A stretch of DNA of 64,000 nt from Aporrectodea caliginosa (GCA_020284085.1 JACEVL010000801.1:280001-344000), one strand, 5' to 3'; shown: positions 36,685 to 47,913, counted from the first letter of the stretch. The notes: generated from the letters alone by a model not told the origin. Program-made: numbers and translations.

Positions 36685-36722
36685 CAAGGCAGAGAACCAA
36701 AAGAAGAAAGAAGAGATATAGC

Positions 36723-36762
<40 letters not shown>

Positions 36763-36779
36763 ACAGCACTTTTACTATT

Positions 36780-36960
36780 TTGACTATGCATCTATATTCA
36801 GCGCCAATATCCAATGACGAAGCAACAATCGATGGCGCTGAGCAATTGCGAGTGAGAACTTTAAGTCCCTACAAATATCAACCGTTTCAGTGGAGGTTTG
36901 AACTTGTACTCTCCATCTTATAAGGCGAACGCCCTTATAACCAATCGGTTACCCTGTCCA
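36780..36960 (-). repeat. SINE-C copy with tRNA-like head
   Basis: The minus strand begins GACAGGGTAACCGATTGGTT, then GAGAGTACAAGTTCAAACCT (B box), CCACTGAAACGGTTGATATT, a CTCACTCGCAATTGCTCAGC centre and GCCATCGATTGTTGCTTCG, ending ATTGGCGCTGAATATAGATG. Confidence 0.78.
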
Positions 36961-37164
36961 ACAATCAAGGTACATCAAGAGATGTTTTAACACATATACC
37001 TAATTCTATAGAGTGTACAAGTCCGATCATTTTGGACACAGATATTGATGTACGCGCATAGATGTCGTCGTAACAATCGTTTTGCGAAAATTTTAATGTA
37101 CGTGTTTACACAAACACATGTTTAGTAATATTGATCACAAACGGAGTGATTTCGGAGCAAAATC

Positions 37165-37193
37165 GGTTTTTGAAAGAAAGAAATAAAGAAATA

Positions 37194-37225
<32 letters not shown>

Positions 37226-37354
37226 GAAAGAGAGGAAGAAATAAAGAACGAAAGAACGAAAGAGAAAAGAGGAAGAAATAAAGAAATAGAAAGAGAGAAA
37301 GAAAGAAAGAAAGAAAGAAAGAACGAAAGAAAGAACGAAAGAAAGAGAAAGAGA

Positions 37355-37416
<62 letters not shown>

Positions 37417-37450
37417 GAAAGAAAGGAAGAAAATAAAGAAAGAGAAAGAG

Positions 37451-37523
<73 letters not shown>

Positions 37524-37535
37524 GAAAGAAAGAGA
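37165..37535. repeat. (GAAA)n tract with GAGA and GAAC variants
   Basis: An almost pure purine strand of about 370 bp. Phe/Leu/Ser-rich open frames on the minus strand are by-products. Confidence 0.95.
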
Positions 37536-37879
37536 GACGGACAAAGCTATACAGAGAGAAGTTGTCTGCAATTTTTATCCGCCTAAACACTTTGCTCGAT
37601 CTGATCTATGACTGATCATGCGAGGGGATAATCGATCTGCGGGGTAATTTACGACGGGACACCCTGCTCGTCGTATCACTGGAGACAGACAATATCAAGC
37701 GCCATCTATCCAGCGTAAAGACGCGCCTGCGTAATTGCCGAATGGCTGGCCTCTCATAAAGCCACGCAGAAACGCCATGTGACTTGTGTATACGGATATA
37801 AACCATCTATATATAATGCATAGATCTGAGTACATGTGTATATATATTGCATGCATATACTTGATGCAAAATTATTCTA

Positions 37880-37949
37880 TATATGTATATATATATATGT
37901 GTGTATATATATGTATATATATATGTATATATATGTATATGTATATATA

Positions 37950-37992
<43 letters not shown>
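37880..37992. repeat. (TA)n/(TATG)n microsatellite
   Basis: Alternating TATATG and TA repeats. The flanks to 38370 hold nothing recognised. Confidence 0.9.
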
Positions 37993-37995
<3 letters not shown>

Positions 37996-38374
37996 CAACT
38001 GTTCCCATCATATGCGCCTCGTAAATATATCCTTGTGTTCATAGAGATTTGTATGGACTCCAAGATAACCAGTGTTCTTCATTCACACGAATATTTATGT
38101 CTAGTTGCAGAGATCGGTGTTGTGTATATTTACGCACGCGTATTCCTTTGTGTTGGATGAATGCATATGGAATGGTGTGTTTTCTGTTCATGAAAGGCGT
38201 TCTGCTGCTGGGCAAAATACATAAATTTTCTTTTCTTTGTCAGTGTTTCTTTTCGTTCATTAGGTCTCTTGTGCGTGGTCATTAGCAGCACGATTGAGGA
38301 ATTGGTTGGCCGTCTTTATCAACATTCTTTTTTAAAATTCTAGGGAAACTTGTGTTGCCGCATTGCAATATGCC

Positions 38375-38590
38375 GGAAAAAAATGAAGAACAAGAAGAAC
38401 AAGAACAAGAAGAGGAAGAAGAAGAACAAAAGCACGAACAAGAATAACAAGACCAAGAAGAACGAGAAGACACATGAACAATAAGAACACGAACAACAGG
38501 AAAATGAGCAAGAAGAGCAAGAACAAGAGACACAAAAAGAACTACAAGAACAGGAACAAGAAGAACAACGAGAACAAGAAGAACATGACT
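38375..38590. repeat. AAGAAC-type purine-rich repeat
   Basis: Degenerate repeats of AAGAACAAGAAGAACAAGAA with GAGGAAGAAGAAG variants. Confidence 0.85.
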
Positions 38591-38599
38591 AAAAACACG

Positions 38600-39390
38600 T
38601 TTTGGCGATTTCGTTTTCTTAGCTTCAATATACCAGGACAGTCTTCTGCCTTGCGCCCTCTATATACATTTGACGAAATAAGGTTTCCACTGTTTTCAAT
38701 CACTGTTGAACAGCCGCCATCTTGTCAAGCTACATAAACTGTAAGTGGACCCCTGCTAAGCGGGATTGGTCCCTTTTGAAGTGCCTGTTGCTCCCTAAAT
38801 ATTTTATCGTGTTATTGCATTATTGAATGAGGCAACATGCCATATTTACCATTGTCTAATATTACGTGTTAATGCACACCCTGCGGGAACAATAAAAATG
38901 TCTCATCTCATCTTCATGGCAACTGCCTCCAATAACCCTCCATTCCTCCTCTTTTCGCTCCAATCCCTCCTTCCTTCCACCTGCTAATATCCATCCAACA
39001 CTCTCCGAAACCCTTTCTAGTCCTATTCTCTTCCATATCTTTACATCTCTGTTTGCAATGTATTCGCCTGCCGTGCTGCGGCCCCTGGGAATACTCCTCG
39101 TGCGTCATCATATAGCACAATTACTGGATGCTTTTTCTTTGAGTTTACCGCAACAGCAACAGTGGCAGCAGCATCAGACAGCTTCGCGTGCAGCTTCCAG
39201 GATGCAGGTGCCTCCCACATCTAGACTTTCAAGAAATCCCATGTCAAGTTTTTTGATCTGCGAAGGAAGGAAAACTGCCATCACGAACGAAAATGACCAG
39301 AAGACGAGGAGGATGACGATGATGAGGGACCATAATAGAGAGACATCCGTCGGAAGAAGGGTTAAAGGAAATCATGTTATTCATTGCTCA
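38600..39390. other. Intergenic; possible retrotransposon 3' UTR remnant
   Basis: GCGGGAACAATAAAAATGTC followed by TCATCTCATCTTCATGG near 38884-38917 resembles a retrotransposon 3' end with a short tail repeat. No coding region was recognised. Confidence 0.25.
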
Positions 39391-39394
39391 TAAA

Positions 39395-39735
39395 GGCAGA
39401 GGAGGAGGAGAAGGAGGAGGAGGAGGAGGAGGAGGAAGAGGAGGAGAAGGAGGAAGAAGAAGAGAATGAGAAGGAGAAGGAGGAGAAGCAAGAGAAGGAG
39501 GAGGAGGAGAGAAAAATGAGGAGGAGAAGGAGGAGGAGGAGAAGGAGGAGAAGAAGAAGGAGGAGAAGGAGAAGGAGGAGAAGGAGGATGAGGAGGCGGA
39601 AAAGGAGGAGGAGAAGGAGGAGGAAGAAGAGGAAGAGGAGGACGAGGGAAATGAAGAGGCGGAGGAAGAGAAGGAGGAGGACGAGGAGGACGAGGAGAAG
39701 GACGAGGAGGAAAAGAAGGAGGGGAGGAGGAGAAT
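39395..39735. repeat. (GAG/GAA)n purine tract
   Basis: About 340 bp almost without pyrimidines. Glu/Arg/Lys frames on plus and Ser/Pro/Leu frames on minus are by-products. Confidence 0.95.
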
Positions 39736-39849
39736 GAGGAGATCAAGTAGACATTGTTATAATAGACGCATAGACATACACACAGACAGGCAAGCGGAGA
39801 TACAGACTGAGAAGAAGAAGTTCACACAGACACACGGAGGAATCACAGA

Positions 39850-39904
39850 TGGTGGCAGACAGACAGATAGACAGAGAGACAGATATGGAGACCGAGAGAC
39901 AGGC

Positions 39905-39935
<31 letters not shown>

Positions 39936-40061
39936 TAGAAAGGTAGACAGCGAATAAACAGACAGATTATTTTTAATAATAGAACGAGCGACAGACAATT
40001 GAGAAAGGAATTCCTTCTCTCCAGACGCGGAAAGACAAAGAACACAGAACACATGAATGTT

Positions 40062-40118
<57 letters not shown>

Positions 40119-40260
40119 TTGTGTGCATGTGTGTGTGTATGTGTGTGTATGTGTTTGTGTGTGTATTTGTGTGTATATGCATGTATTTGTGTGTGTATTT
40201 GTGTGTGTATTTGTTTGTGTGTGTATTTGTGTGCGTATGTATGTGTTTGTGTGTTTGTTT
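39850..40260. repeat. GACA, TA and GT microsatellites
   Basis: (GACA)n at about 39858-39945, (TA)n at 40070-40094, then (GT)n with GTTT and GTAT variants to 40260. Confidence 0.92.
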
Positions 40261-40573
40261 GACAAGTCGTCTCCCGGTGTGGTTGACACGTGGAACATGA
40301 TGGAAAACATGGAAATACTGATGTCCATCACTGGACCCGTTGACCGTCCATCCAGCCTCCTCCTCAGCCTCTCTCCATCCTACAAAACCAACTGAAAAAC
40401 AACAGATGCGGCTTCCAACGATGCGTGGAGGAGATGCTGACCACTTCTGCCTACAGGCATGAGTAGTATATATATAAATCCTCTGGCTCATTACAAATGC
40501 GCTACATAAAAATCTGTGATTCTCCCATAGCCTAGGTTATTAATGATCACACGTCCACACGTTTCTTTTAAAA

Positions 40574-40639
40574 AAACTGTTGGGAAATCCCCAAGGTATC
40601 GATCGATGAGTCATCGCGTGCGAAAGTTCCCAACAGTTT
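40574..40639. repeat. Inverted repeat at left edge of the viral element
   Basis: AAACTGTTGGGAA (40574-40586) and its exact complement TTCCCAACAGTTT (40627-40639) enclose a 40-bp loop with a GATCGATGAGTCATCGCG core. It lies 90 bp before the first viral start codon. It could be a remnant of the terminal repeat or an upstream control hairpin. I could not match it to the right side. Confidence 0.5.
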
Positions 40640-40719
40640 CGATCAGTCGTCAGTCTCGATGATGAGCCGTCACACGGTCGAAAAGTTATCTCATTTTTAA
40701 CTTAAAGAAAAATCTTCTG

Positions 40720-40727
40720 TATATAAA
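40720..40727 (+). promoter_or_regulatory. TATATAAA box fused to the viral polymerase start
   Basis: TATATAAA directly abuts the ATG at 40728. Similar TATAAA-ATG arrangements occur at 43633-43641, 44330-44337, 48411-48420 and 50445-50455 (the last two on minus), so this looks like a shared viral promoter or start element. Confidence 0.5.
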
Positions 40728-43632
40728 ATGGAATACAAAACGAAAACTGTAAAACAATTACGAAACATTGCCAAAGAGAATGGCCTGGTTAGATATTCGG
40801 GACTGCGAAAAGCGGATCTCGTGACATTCCTATCATCGAGACTTTTACAAAGCGTTAAGACTGTACACGAAAGCAACCCTCTAGACGCTCCAGTTCCAGA
40901 CATCAAAGTTCCAACGCTTGTTCCAGGTAAGTATACACTTCCATCTGGAAATCTCGTTTTAATAATGTTTTGACTGAAGTAAAGAACGAGGTAAGGTCGA
41001 AAATTAATTCTTTTGCGGATTGGTTGGTTAATTACGTAGCTCCTCGAGAAAAGAAACCCGTGAATGAAAAGTTAGACTCTTTGAAGTCAAAGGTTTCGAG
41101 TATAGTAAAATTTAGCAAAATCAATAAACGAAAAGAAGTTCGAAATCCTAGAGACCGCGAATGCTATTAAATGGAGAAAGTAGATATGAAATCTGGGGAA
41201 CGAAGACGATGATGTAGCTCAAATATTTATAGACACTCTTATAGAGAATATAAAAGATATTTACAAACGATTTAAATTTCCTAAACGAATGATATTCAAG
41301 CAGAAAGACAAGGAGCTATACGATTCAGCCACCGTTTGCCACATTTGCGAAGGTGAATTAGGGACAGATCGAGTTAGAGATCACTGCCATCTTACAGGTA
41401 AATTCAGAGGGGCGGCCCATAACAATTGTAATTTAAGCTATAAGGTCCCCAAGTTTTTCCCAGTACTCTTCCATAATTTATCTTGTTATGATGCACATTT
41501 ATTCGTAAGGAAATTACGAGGTGATGATAATGAAAGGATTAATTGCATACCTTGTAATGAAGAAAAATATATCTCGTTTAGCAGAGAGGTCGCAGTCGAT
41601 AAGTTTGTAAACAAGGAAGGAAAAGAGATAACAGTAAAACGTGAATTACGTTTTCTAGATAGTTTTAGATTCATGCCCTCGAGTCTCGACGCGCTATCTA
41701 AAAACCTTAGTAAAGAGCAGTGTAAGAATGTAGGTGAATTTTATAAAGGTAGGCAGCTCGATCTATTACTCAAAAAAGGAGTCTACCCTTACGATTATGT
41801 CTATGGCGTTGAAAGATTAAACGAAACCGAATTGCCTCCCAAATCCGCATTCTATTCTAAACTAATCGATTCCGATATCAGCGATGAAGATTACGAGCAC
41901 GCACGGGTGGTATGGAATGAATTTGGATGTAAAACATTGCGAGAATACCACGATTTATATAATCTGTCTGATGTTCTCCTGCTCGCTGATGTACGCACAA
42001 GTTTGCTTATAGCCTTAATTATTGTAACTAAGTAGTAACTGAAATTAACGAAAATAAAAAATCCATTAACTATAACTATAACTATAACTAAAAAAATAAT
42101 ACTAACTATAACTATAAACTATAACTAAAATAAAAAATCATTAACTATAACTTTTCGTTTGAGAATTTTAGAGACGTATGCAGTGATAACTATGACCTAG
42201 ACCCCGCCTGGTATTATACTTCACCGGGTCTCGCTTGGGATGCCGCTTTAAAGTTGACTGGTGTACAGTTGGAATTATTAAGCGACTACGATATGATACT
42301 AATGGTTAAACACGGGATAAGAGGAGGCGTTAGCACAATTTCGCATCGTTATGGGCAGGCTAATAATAAGTACATGCCCTCGTTCGACGCAAGCAAGCCT
42401 TCGTCATTTATAGCGTACCTTGACGCTAATAATCTTTACGGATGGGCTATGAGTAAAAATCTACCAACTCACGGGTTCGAGTGGATGAGTGATGACGAGC
42501 TAAACGATTGGAGGACGACGTCTTGTATTTTAGAAGTGGACCTGCATTATTCGAAAGATCTGCATGATCTTCATAACGATTACCCGCTCGCTCCAGAGAG
42601 TGTTACACCTGAATCTTCAACCGTGCCTAAACTCATTCCAAATCTAAACGATAAAGTAAAGTATATAGTTCATTACGAAAATTTAAAGCAGTACGAAAGC
42701 CTAGGCTTGAAGATAACCAAAATTCATCGCGGAATTAAGTTCGAAGAAAGTGCCTGGTTGAAAAAATATATCGATCTAAATACCAGCTTGAGGACTAGAG
42801 CAACTAACGATTTCGAGAAAGACTTTTTTAAACTAATGAACAACAGTGTGTTTGGAAAAACAATGGAATGTATAGAGAATCGGGTAGATATTAAACTAGT
42901 CTCCAGCGAAAAGCAAGCGATAAAACTAGCGGCGAAAACTAGCTACGACACTCGAACAATTTTTGACGAAAATCTAATAGCCATTCATATGAAAAGAACG
43001 AAGCTGTTCTATAACAAGCCTATATACTTAGGCATGAGTATCTTAGACTTGAGTAAAACGCTAATGTACGATTTTCACTATAATTACATTAAAAGAAATA
43101 TGGAGATAGAGCTAAACTGTTATTCACAGATACAGATTCTCTAGCTTATGAAATTAAAACAGACGATTTCTATGCTGATATCGCTCCTGACATTAGAAGT
43201 AGGTTCGACACAAGCGACTATCCAAAAGACCATGCATCTGGTATAGAAACTGGCATTAATAAAAAGGTTATTGGTATGTTTAAGGACGAAGCAGCGGGTA
43301 AACAGATCGAAGAGTTCGTAGGATTGAGGTCGAAGCTATATTCCTACAAGATCGCCGGAGTAGATCATAAGAAATGCAAAGGGGTGCGGAAAAACGTAGT
43401 CAAGAACGCGATAACGCACGAAGACTATAAAAAATGTTTGTTTACGAGAAGAGAACAGTCTAGAACGATGAATGTGATTCGATCCCACCACCACGATATT
43501 TTTACAGAAGAGATAAATAAAATCGCTCTGTCAGCCGACGATGACAAAAGAGTGATTCAGCAAGACGGTATCCATACTTTCGCGTATGGTCACTATTCAT
43601 TGAAAAACTACTTAAAGAATAAATATACTTAA
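40728..43632 (+). pseudogene. PolB: Polinton/adintovirus protein-primed DNA polymerase B, broken
   Basis: Replicative polymerase of the element. In order: an N-terminal SAP-like segment (VKQLRNIAKENGL, LRKADLVTFL); an HNH/zinc-like CHICEGELG...RDHCH...HNNCN motif at about 41337-41430; the family A motif LDANNLYGWAMS (about 42420); motif B LMNNSVFGK (about 42833); and motif C with DTDS at about 43126. Visible damage: a frame break near 40970, a stop at 41168, an internal deletion near 41190 that removes the exonuclease region, a 164-bp repeat insertion at about 41994-42157, and a one-base frameshift near 43100. The terminal stop is at 43630-43632. A protein of this family is normally more than 1000 residues; this copy cannot be functional. 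Confidence 0.9.
41994..42157 (+). repeat. TAACTATAACTATAACTA repeat inserted in PolB
   Basis: AT-rich (AACTAT)n blocks with AAAATAAAAAATCATTAAC spacers separate two parts of the polymerase that are contiguous in the family. The reverse complement matches 14100-14280. A GTTTG near each edge may be a short duplication. Boundaries are good to about 10 bp. Confidence 0.7.
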
Positions 43633-43638
43633 TATAAA

Positions 43639-44333
43639 ATGGAAGGCTTAAAAGTATGTAACAAATGCAAAATAGAAAAAAGATTAACTGAATTTTATAA
43701 AGATAAAAGTACTAAGAGCGGGTATCGTTCTAGGTGTAAAAAATGCTAAAATATCAAAACGAAGGAACTTAGAATAAAATATTCACGATTAGAGACGAGG
43801 GAGAGAAAAAGATAAAAAAGTTTGCGGCTGTTGTAAAAAAGAAAAGAAGCTTAAATAGAATTTTCAAAAAATAGATGTCGAAAAGACGGGTTTGATAATG
43901 AATGTAAACTATGTAAACATAAATATTCTAACGCGTATATTAAAGCTCGAAGACGATACGATCCAGAATTTAAACTACTTGGAAATATGAGGGTTAGGCT
44001 TATGATGCATTGAAAGGCAAGTCGAAATCGCAAACAACACTACAACTTATAGGCGTCGATTTTGAAACATTCACCAAATGGATCGAATTTCAGTTCGAAG
44101 AAGGTATGAATATGGAAAACTATGGCTCGGCGTGGCATTTTGATCACGTTTTACCGATCTCATCGTTCAACTTGTTAGACGAAGAAGAACTTCATAAAGC
44201 TATGAACTGGATAAATATTCGTCCTTTGACACCGCTTAAAAATATCCAAAAATCAAACAAAATCGATCGCTGGCTATATGTTATGCAGGAAGTCAAAGCT
44301 CATTACTTTCTAAAACATTTAGAAGAAATATAA
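43639..44333 (+). pseudogene. HNH endonuclease, broken
   Basis: Begins at an ATG seven bases after the PolB stop. The N-terminal zinc ribbon CNKC...CRKC-like pair (VCNKCKIEKRLTEFY then CKKC) ends in a stop near 43747. Further Cys pairs and Lys-rich sequence follow in shifted frames. The C-terminal half (44010-44333) is intact as an HNH core: YGSAWHFDHVLPISSFNL, NWINIRPL and NIQKSNK. Nucleases of this layout occur as movable genes in large DNA viruses, phages and related elements. At least one stop and two frameshifts make it a pseudogene. Confidence 0.82.
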
Positions 44334-44334
44334 A

Positions 44335-44768
44335 ATGAGTTCTACAACTGTAAAAAACATCGACGTTGAAGGCGTAGTTCTTCCGAATAAACCGTTAACG
44401 AATTTCGAATTAATCGAAGCGGCGAAGAAACTAAACATACAGAATTTCAGAGGATTTTTTATGCGAGACGAGCTGCCGAAAAAACCTAGACGGAACGAGT
44501 GCGGTATATTAATCTAGACGATTCTAATGGTAAGGGGACCCACTACTGCAGTTTTTTTAAGAACGGTAACGATAAAATTTATTTTGACAGCTACGGTTTA
44601 CCTCCACCTACCGAACTGTTAAAGTATTTAGGCGATCCAGTATACTACAACTCCGAACGAATACAACCGGATAACGAAGTCTTTTGCGGTCATCTGTGTT
44701 TGTACGTGCTGAAGAAAATAATGAACGATGGTCGTAATTTCCAAGAAATTATAAACGATTTATATTAA
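44335..44768 (+). pseudogene. PRO: Adenain-like cysteine protease (virion maturation protease), frameshifted
   Basis: Its TAAAATG start overlaps the HNH stop. The N-terminal part (from 44335) has NFELIEAAKKLNIQNFRGFF. The catalytic part (in the frame ending 44768) shows the His in GTHYCSF, the acidic residue in YFDSYG and the Cys in EVFCGHLCLYVLK, with the Gln of SERIQPDNE just before it. All expected catalytic positions are therefore present. A one-base shift near 44508 separates the two halves. In Polintons this Ulp1/adenain-type enzyme is thought to cleave capsid precursors. Confidence 0.85.
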
Positions 44769-44796
44769 TAAATAATATCGTATATTTAAAAAAACA

Positions 44797-45894
44797 ATGC
44801 CTGTTGATAAATTTGGTCATACAGACTCTGGTAATATGCAACGAGTTGTAGCCGGAGGCGTTACGCTAACTCAGATAAATAATACTTTTCTAAGGCTGGA
44901 TGGAAGCAACGACGTTACCGGAGATATAGATATGGGTGGTCATCTTCTCGTAGGTTTACCGACTGAGTATCCCTCAGCTGGCAACGGCGATGAAGCTATT
45001 AGCTTTAGTCAGGCTACTGCTCTAGTCGTCGATAAAATTACTAATATCGTCACGCCAACCGCCGACGACCATTTAGCTAACAAAAAATACGTCGACACGA
45101 AGGTATCAAAGACCGGTGATACCATGACGGGTAATTTATTTCTAAGCGTCAACGGCGATCGCTTTCGCACCATGGGGTGTAAGGATTTAGGAGGAAATAA
45201 ACAATTCCAGTTGTTGTTGGGTAGTACGACGAATAAAATGCAATGTCAGGCGAACAACCCTATTACATTACAAACGACTGATGGATTTTTATGCAAGCAC
45301 GGGGACCAAGATATAATAAGATTCGGTAAATCTTCTACCGATCGTAGAACCGAACTCTATCAAAATATCACGATGAACGAAAAATATATCTCTGATTTAC
45401 ACGATCCCGTCGAAGCTCAAGACGCGGCAACTAAGAATTACGTCGATAAGTCTTGGAAAAAGTGCCGCGTCGGATACATTCCTAATTTGGAAGCCGATAA
45501 TAGTATAACCGGCTTCATCGCTAGCGCTAGTTCCAATCGTCCTGGGCATGATGCGTACAGAGCCTTTAACAATCTCACACTCAGTTCTGCTTGGATTCAA
45601 GGTGATAATATAACGGTTTGGATACAGATCAAATGTCCCGAACCGGTTACAATTTGGAGAATCGCGCTCTATCCTAACGTAATGCTGCAGGCTTGGAATT
45701 TATCCGCCAGCAACGATGGATTGTCGTTTACGCCGCTATTAGCGAACGTTCCGCGAGGGGGAGGATTAGGCCTATCATTTTTTAATGTTTCGACTACGAC
45801 GGCTTATCAGTATTACAGACTTACGATCCCAGAACGCAACGACGACCTTCTCACCGGAATTTCATTAATGCAATTATACATTTACGATATATAA
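44797..45894 (+). CDS. Fibre-like protein with discoidin-type C-terminal domain
   Basis: Intact frame of 365 codons. The N-terminal two thirds carries phage/virus fibre-type repeats (DVTGDIDMGG, KTGDTMTGNL, ITMNEKYISDLHDP, AATKNYVDK). These are also typical of fibre-like genes in adintoviruses and algal viruses. From residue about 230 a module beginning GFIASASSNRPGHDAYRAFN, with WIQIKCPEP, reads as an F5/8 type C (discoidin-like, carbohydrate-binding) fold and runs to the end. It is likely a virion surface protein. This frame shows no damage. Product role is inferred from repeat and domain type. Confidence 0.72.
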   Translation: MPVDKFGHTDSGNMQRVVAGGVTLTQINNTFLRLDGSNDVTGDIDMGGHLLVGLPTEYPSAGNGDEAISFSQATALVVDKITNIVTPTADDHLANKKYVDTKVSKTGDTMTGNLFLSVNGDRFRTMGCKDLGGNKQFQLLLGSTTNKMQCQANNPITLQTTDGFLCKHGDQDIIRFGKSSTDRRTELYQNITMNEKYISDLHDPVEAQDAATKNYVDKSWKKCRVGYIPNLEADNSITGFIASASSNRPGHDAYRAFNNLTLSSAWIQGDNITVWIQIKCPEPVTIWRIALYPNVMLQAWNLSASNDGLSFTPLLANVPRGGGLGLSFFNVSTTTAYQYYRLTIPERNDDLLTGISLMQLYIYDI

Positions 45895-45904
45895 ATGACA
45901 GAAT

Positions 45905-46525
45905 TTAAATAGAAATTATTCAGTTCTATTTAAATTCTTATAACTAACCGGTACTCTGTTTTCACTGCTACTCCGCCTCACTCGTTACGCACTCATACCT
46001 AGTGCTACTTTCTTCACTGCTACTACTCTCTTCACTCGTACTCTCTCCTCACTCGTACTTTCCTCACTCTGTACTACTCTTCACTACTACTCTCTTCACT
46101 GGTGGCACTTTCCTCCTCACTCGTACTTTCTTCCTCACTCTCCTCGAAATTAATTAGATCTTTCTCCTCACTCTCTAACACTTTAATCTCGTATCTTTTT
46201 TATATACTTTTCCGTTAAACATCGTTATTACACCCGCGTTTTGGTTAAGCGCTTTCGCAGCTTTATACATCGATGAGTACGAATCGATCAGACCCGTTTC
46301 CCTGTCTAAAATTTCTACACGCCTAGGATGTGTCCTTATTCGTTTCAACCTATCGTATTTTTCATCCTTACTCGTTATTTTCGGTGGTTGTTTCCAATTT
46401 TCCACAACCTCCAGAGTAAGCACGCCTTTCTCGACTAGCCGCGAAATCATTTGCGGTTTGTTGAGATAAGAATGTCCGCGAATATTGTGTTGTTTCATTA
46501 ATTCTTTCAATTCTGGCAGCTTCAT
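45905..46525 (-). pseudogene. SAP plus NUMOD1-like DNA-binding protein, frameshifted tail
   Basis: The frame starting at 46525 has a SAP-like N-terminus (LPELKELMKQHNIRGHSYL) and then a NUMOD1-type helix-turn-helix segment (DRETGLIDSYSSMYKAAKAL, GVITMFNGKVYK). It stops at 46175 after a run of six A. In the next frame the sequence continues as an acidic Glu/Ser tail through the TCCTCACTCG repeats at 45960-46150, so a homopolymer indel probably ended it early. NUMOD domains usually accompany homing-type nucleases. Its upstream neighbour on this strand is the major capsid gene. Confidence 0.65.
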
Positions 46526-46571
46526 GTTTTTGTTTTTATAATGATAATATTATTTCTTAAGTTAGAACTTT

Positions 46572-47882
46572 TTAGTACACCACGCTCATTTTCTGTCCAT
46601 CCGATTGGAAATTTAACAACTTATCCGAAATTATAACCGCATAGGCCTGTGTCCCAGCAGCGACCGCCGCGTTAAAAAAAGCTTTGATTTGGATATCTAC
46701 GACCGACGATTTCAGTTGTTCCGGCTGTTTACTAAGGTCGAATACCATGAGCGGGTATAGGTCTTTATAGTCGGCTGGGGTGATGTTACTTTGCGTAATC
46801 AGTTGATCCATTCCGTAGAATTTTTCGCTAAACGTCGCCGCGTCTCTGTAAGCTCTCGAAAATTTCTGGTTGGGGAATGATAGGTCATAGTCTACGGCTG
46901 GGTATCTCGCTTGATTCAACATCACGTACATGTTTTTGAGATTGCAATGATCGAAGATCGATGGGTTATGTAGTTGGCTGCCGCTGCGATTGGTTTGAAA
47001 TCCGACGACTATCCACCTAGGTTTTTCCGGAGCCGTCTTGACGCTAAGACGCCAGCTAAAATTGGTCGATTCGGGAACTGTGATTGTATCGCATTGACGA
47101 GCGCGATAGGCAACTGGTAGCGACGCTTTCGATTGGATAGTTTTATATAACTGCATCTTTTCCATAAGCGATGGTATAACGGACGGCATAAACCACGAGA
47201 TTTTCGTAACGTCAACTTTCCCAGCAATCGCTGCATCTGCAGGAGCATCTGCGCCTGCGACTCTAAAAATCGCATCGTCGTCCGATTTACGAACCAGCGT
47301 TAGCGTGTGCTTCATTCCGTATACTATTTTATCGTAATCTTCGCAAAATCCGAAAATATGGCTAAGAGGAACTACGAAACTGAATGTTCCTTTAGTAGTT
47401 GGTTTTTGAATAAGATACGCTTGACGAGCCGCGAAACCCGCATTATCCGCTATAACAGCGGTTGCGGCAGTGTCTTTACACCATAATTGGTTGAGTCCTT
47501 GCGCTTTAGCGAAATCGTCCGGATATTTCAGCAAACCTAGCATCGTCGTTGCTTGACCCGGGTGATATATCGTTTCCATATCTTGATTCGATAGCGAATA
47601 CCCGATTTGACTGAAAAGGTGCATAAGCCCGTTGTTGGTGATGGCTACCGCGTTGGCATTAGCGTACGCCGCTCCATCTGCTGCTTTGATTAACCTACCT
47701 TCGATCAGCAAGTAAGACTCGGCGGGATGACAAAATAGATCGTTAGTTTCTATAGTTATACGAATCTCACCGGCTGAGTTAAGATTCGCTCTAGCTACTG
47801 GTTCAGATTCGAACCACTGATAGCTTTCGATTCCTTCGTCGACTGACGAGGCTTCTGTAAAGTTTAGAATATCCGATTGCAT
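46572..47882 (-). CDS. MCP: Double-jelly-roll major capsid protein (hexon-like; F54H12.2-type)
   Basis: Intact frame of 436 codons with ATG at 47882. It strongly resembles the capsid protein found in Polintons and adintoviruses, often annotated in animal genomes as F54H12.2-like. Landmarks are ESYQWFESEPVARANLNSAG near the start, CHPAESYLLIEG, NNGLMHLFSQIGY, YHPGQATTMLG, FAARQAYLIQKPTTKGTFSF and the KHTLTLVRKSDDDAIFR segment at the centre. It would form the trimeric hexon-type capsomer of an icosahedral virion. Neighbours on both sides in the same orientation are virion genes. No frameshift or stop was seen, unlike PolB. Confidence 0.87.
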   Translation of the reverse strand: MQSDILNFTEASSVDEGIESYQWFESEPVARANLNSAGEIRITIETNDLFCHPAESYLLIEGRLIKAADGAAYANANAVAITNNGLMHLFSQIGYSLSNQDMETIYHPGQATTMLGLLKYPDDFAKAQGLNQLWCKDTAATAVIADNAGFAARQAYLIQKPTTKGTFSFVVPLSHIFGFCEDYDKIVYGMKHTLTLVRKSDDDAIFRVAGADAPADAAIAGKVDVTKISWFMPSVIPSLMEKMQLYKTIQSKASLPVAYRARQCDTITVPESTNFSWRLSVKTAPEKPRWIVVGFQTNRSGSQLHNPSIFDHCNLKNMYVMLNQARYPAVDYDLSFPNQKFSRAYRDAATFSEKFYGMDQLITQSNITPADYKDLYPLMVFDLSKQPEQLKSSVVDIQIKAFFNAAVAAGTQAYAVIISDKLLNFQSDGQKMSVVY

Positions 47883-47913
47883 TTTAATTATGAGAGATTA
47901 TATTTTTAAGTAG

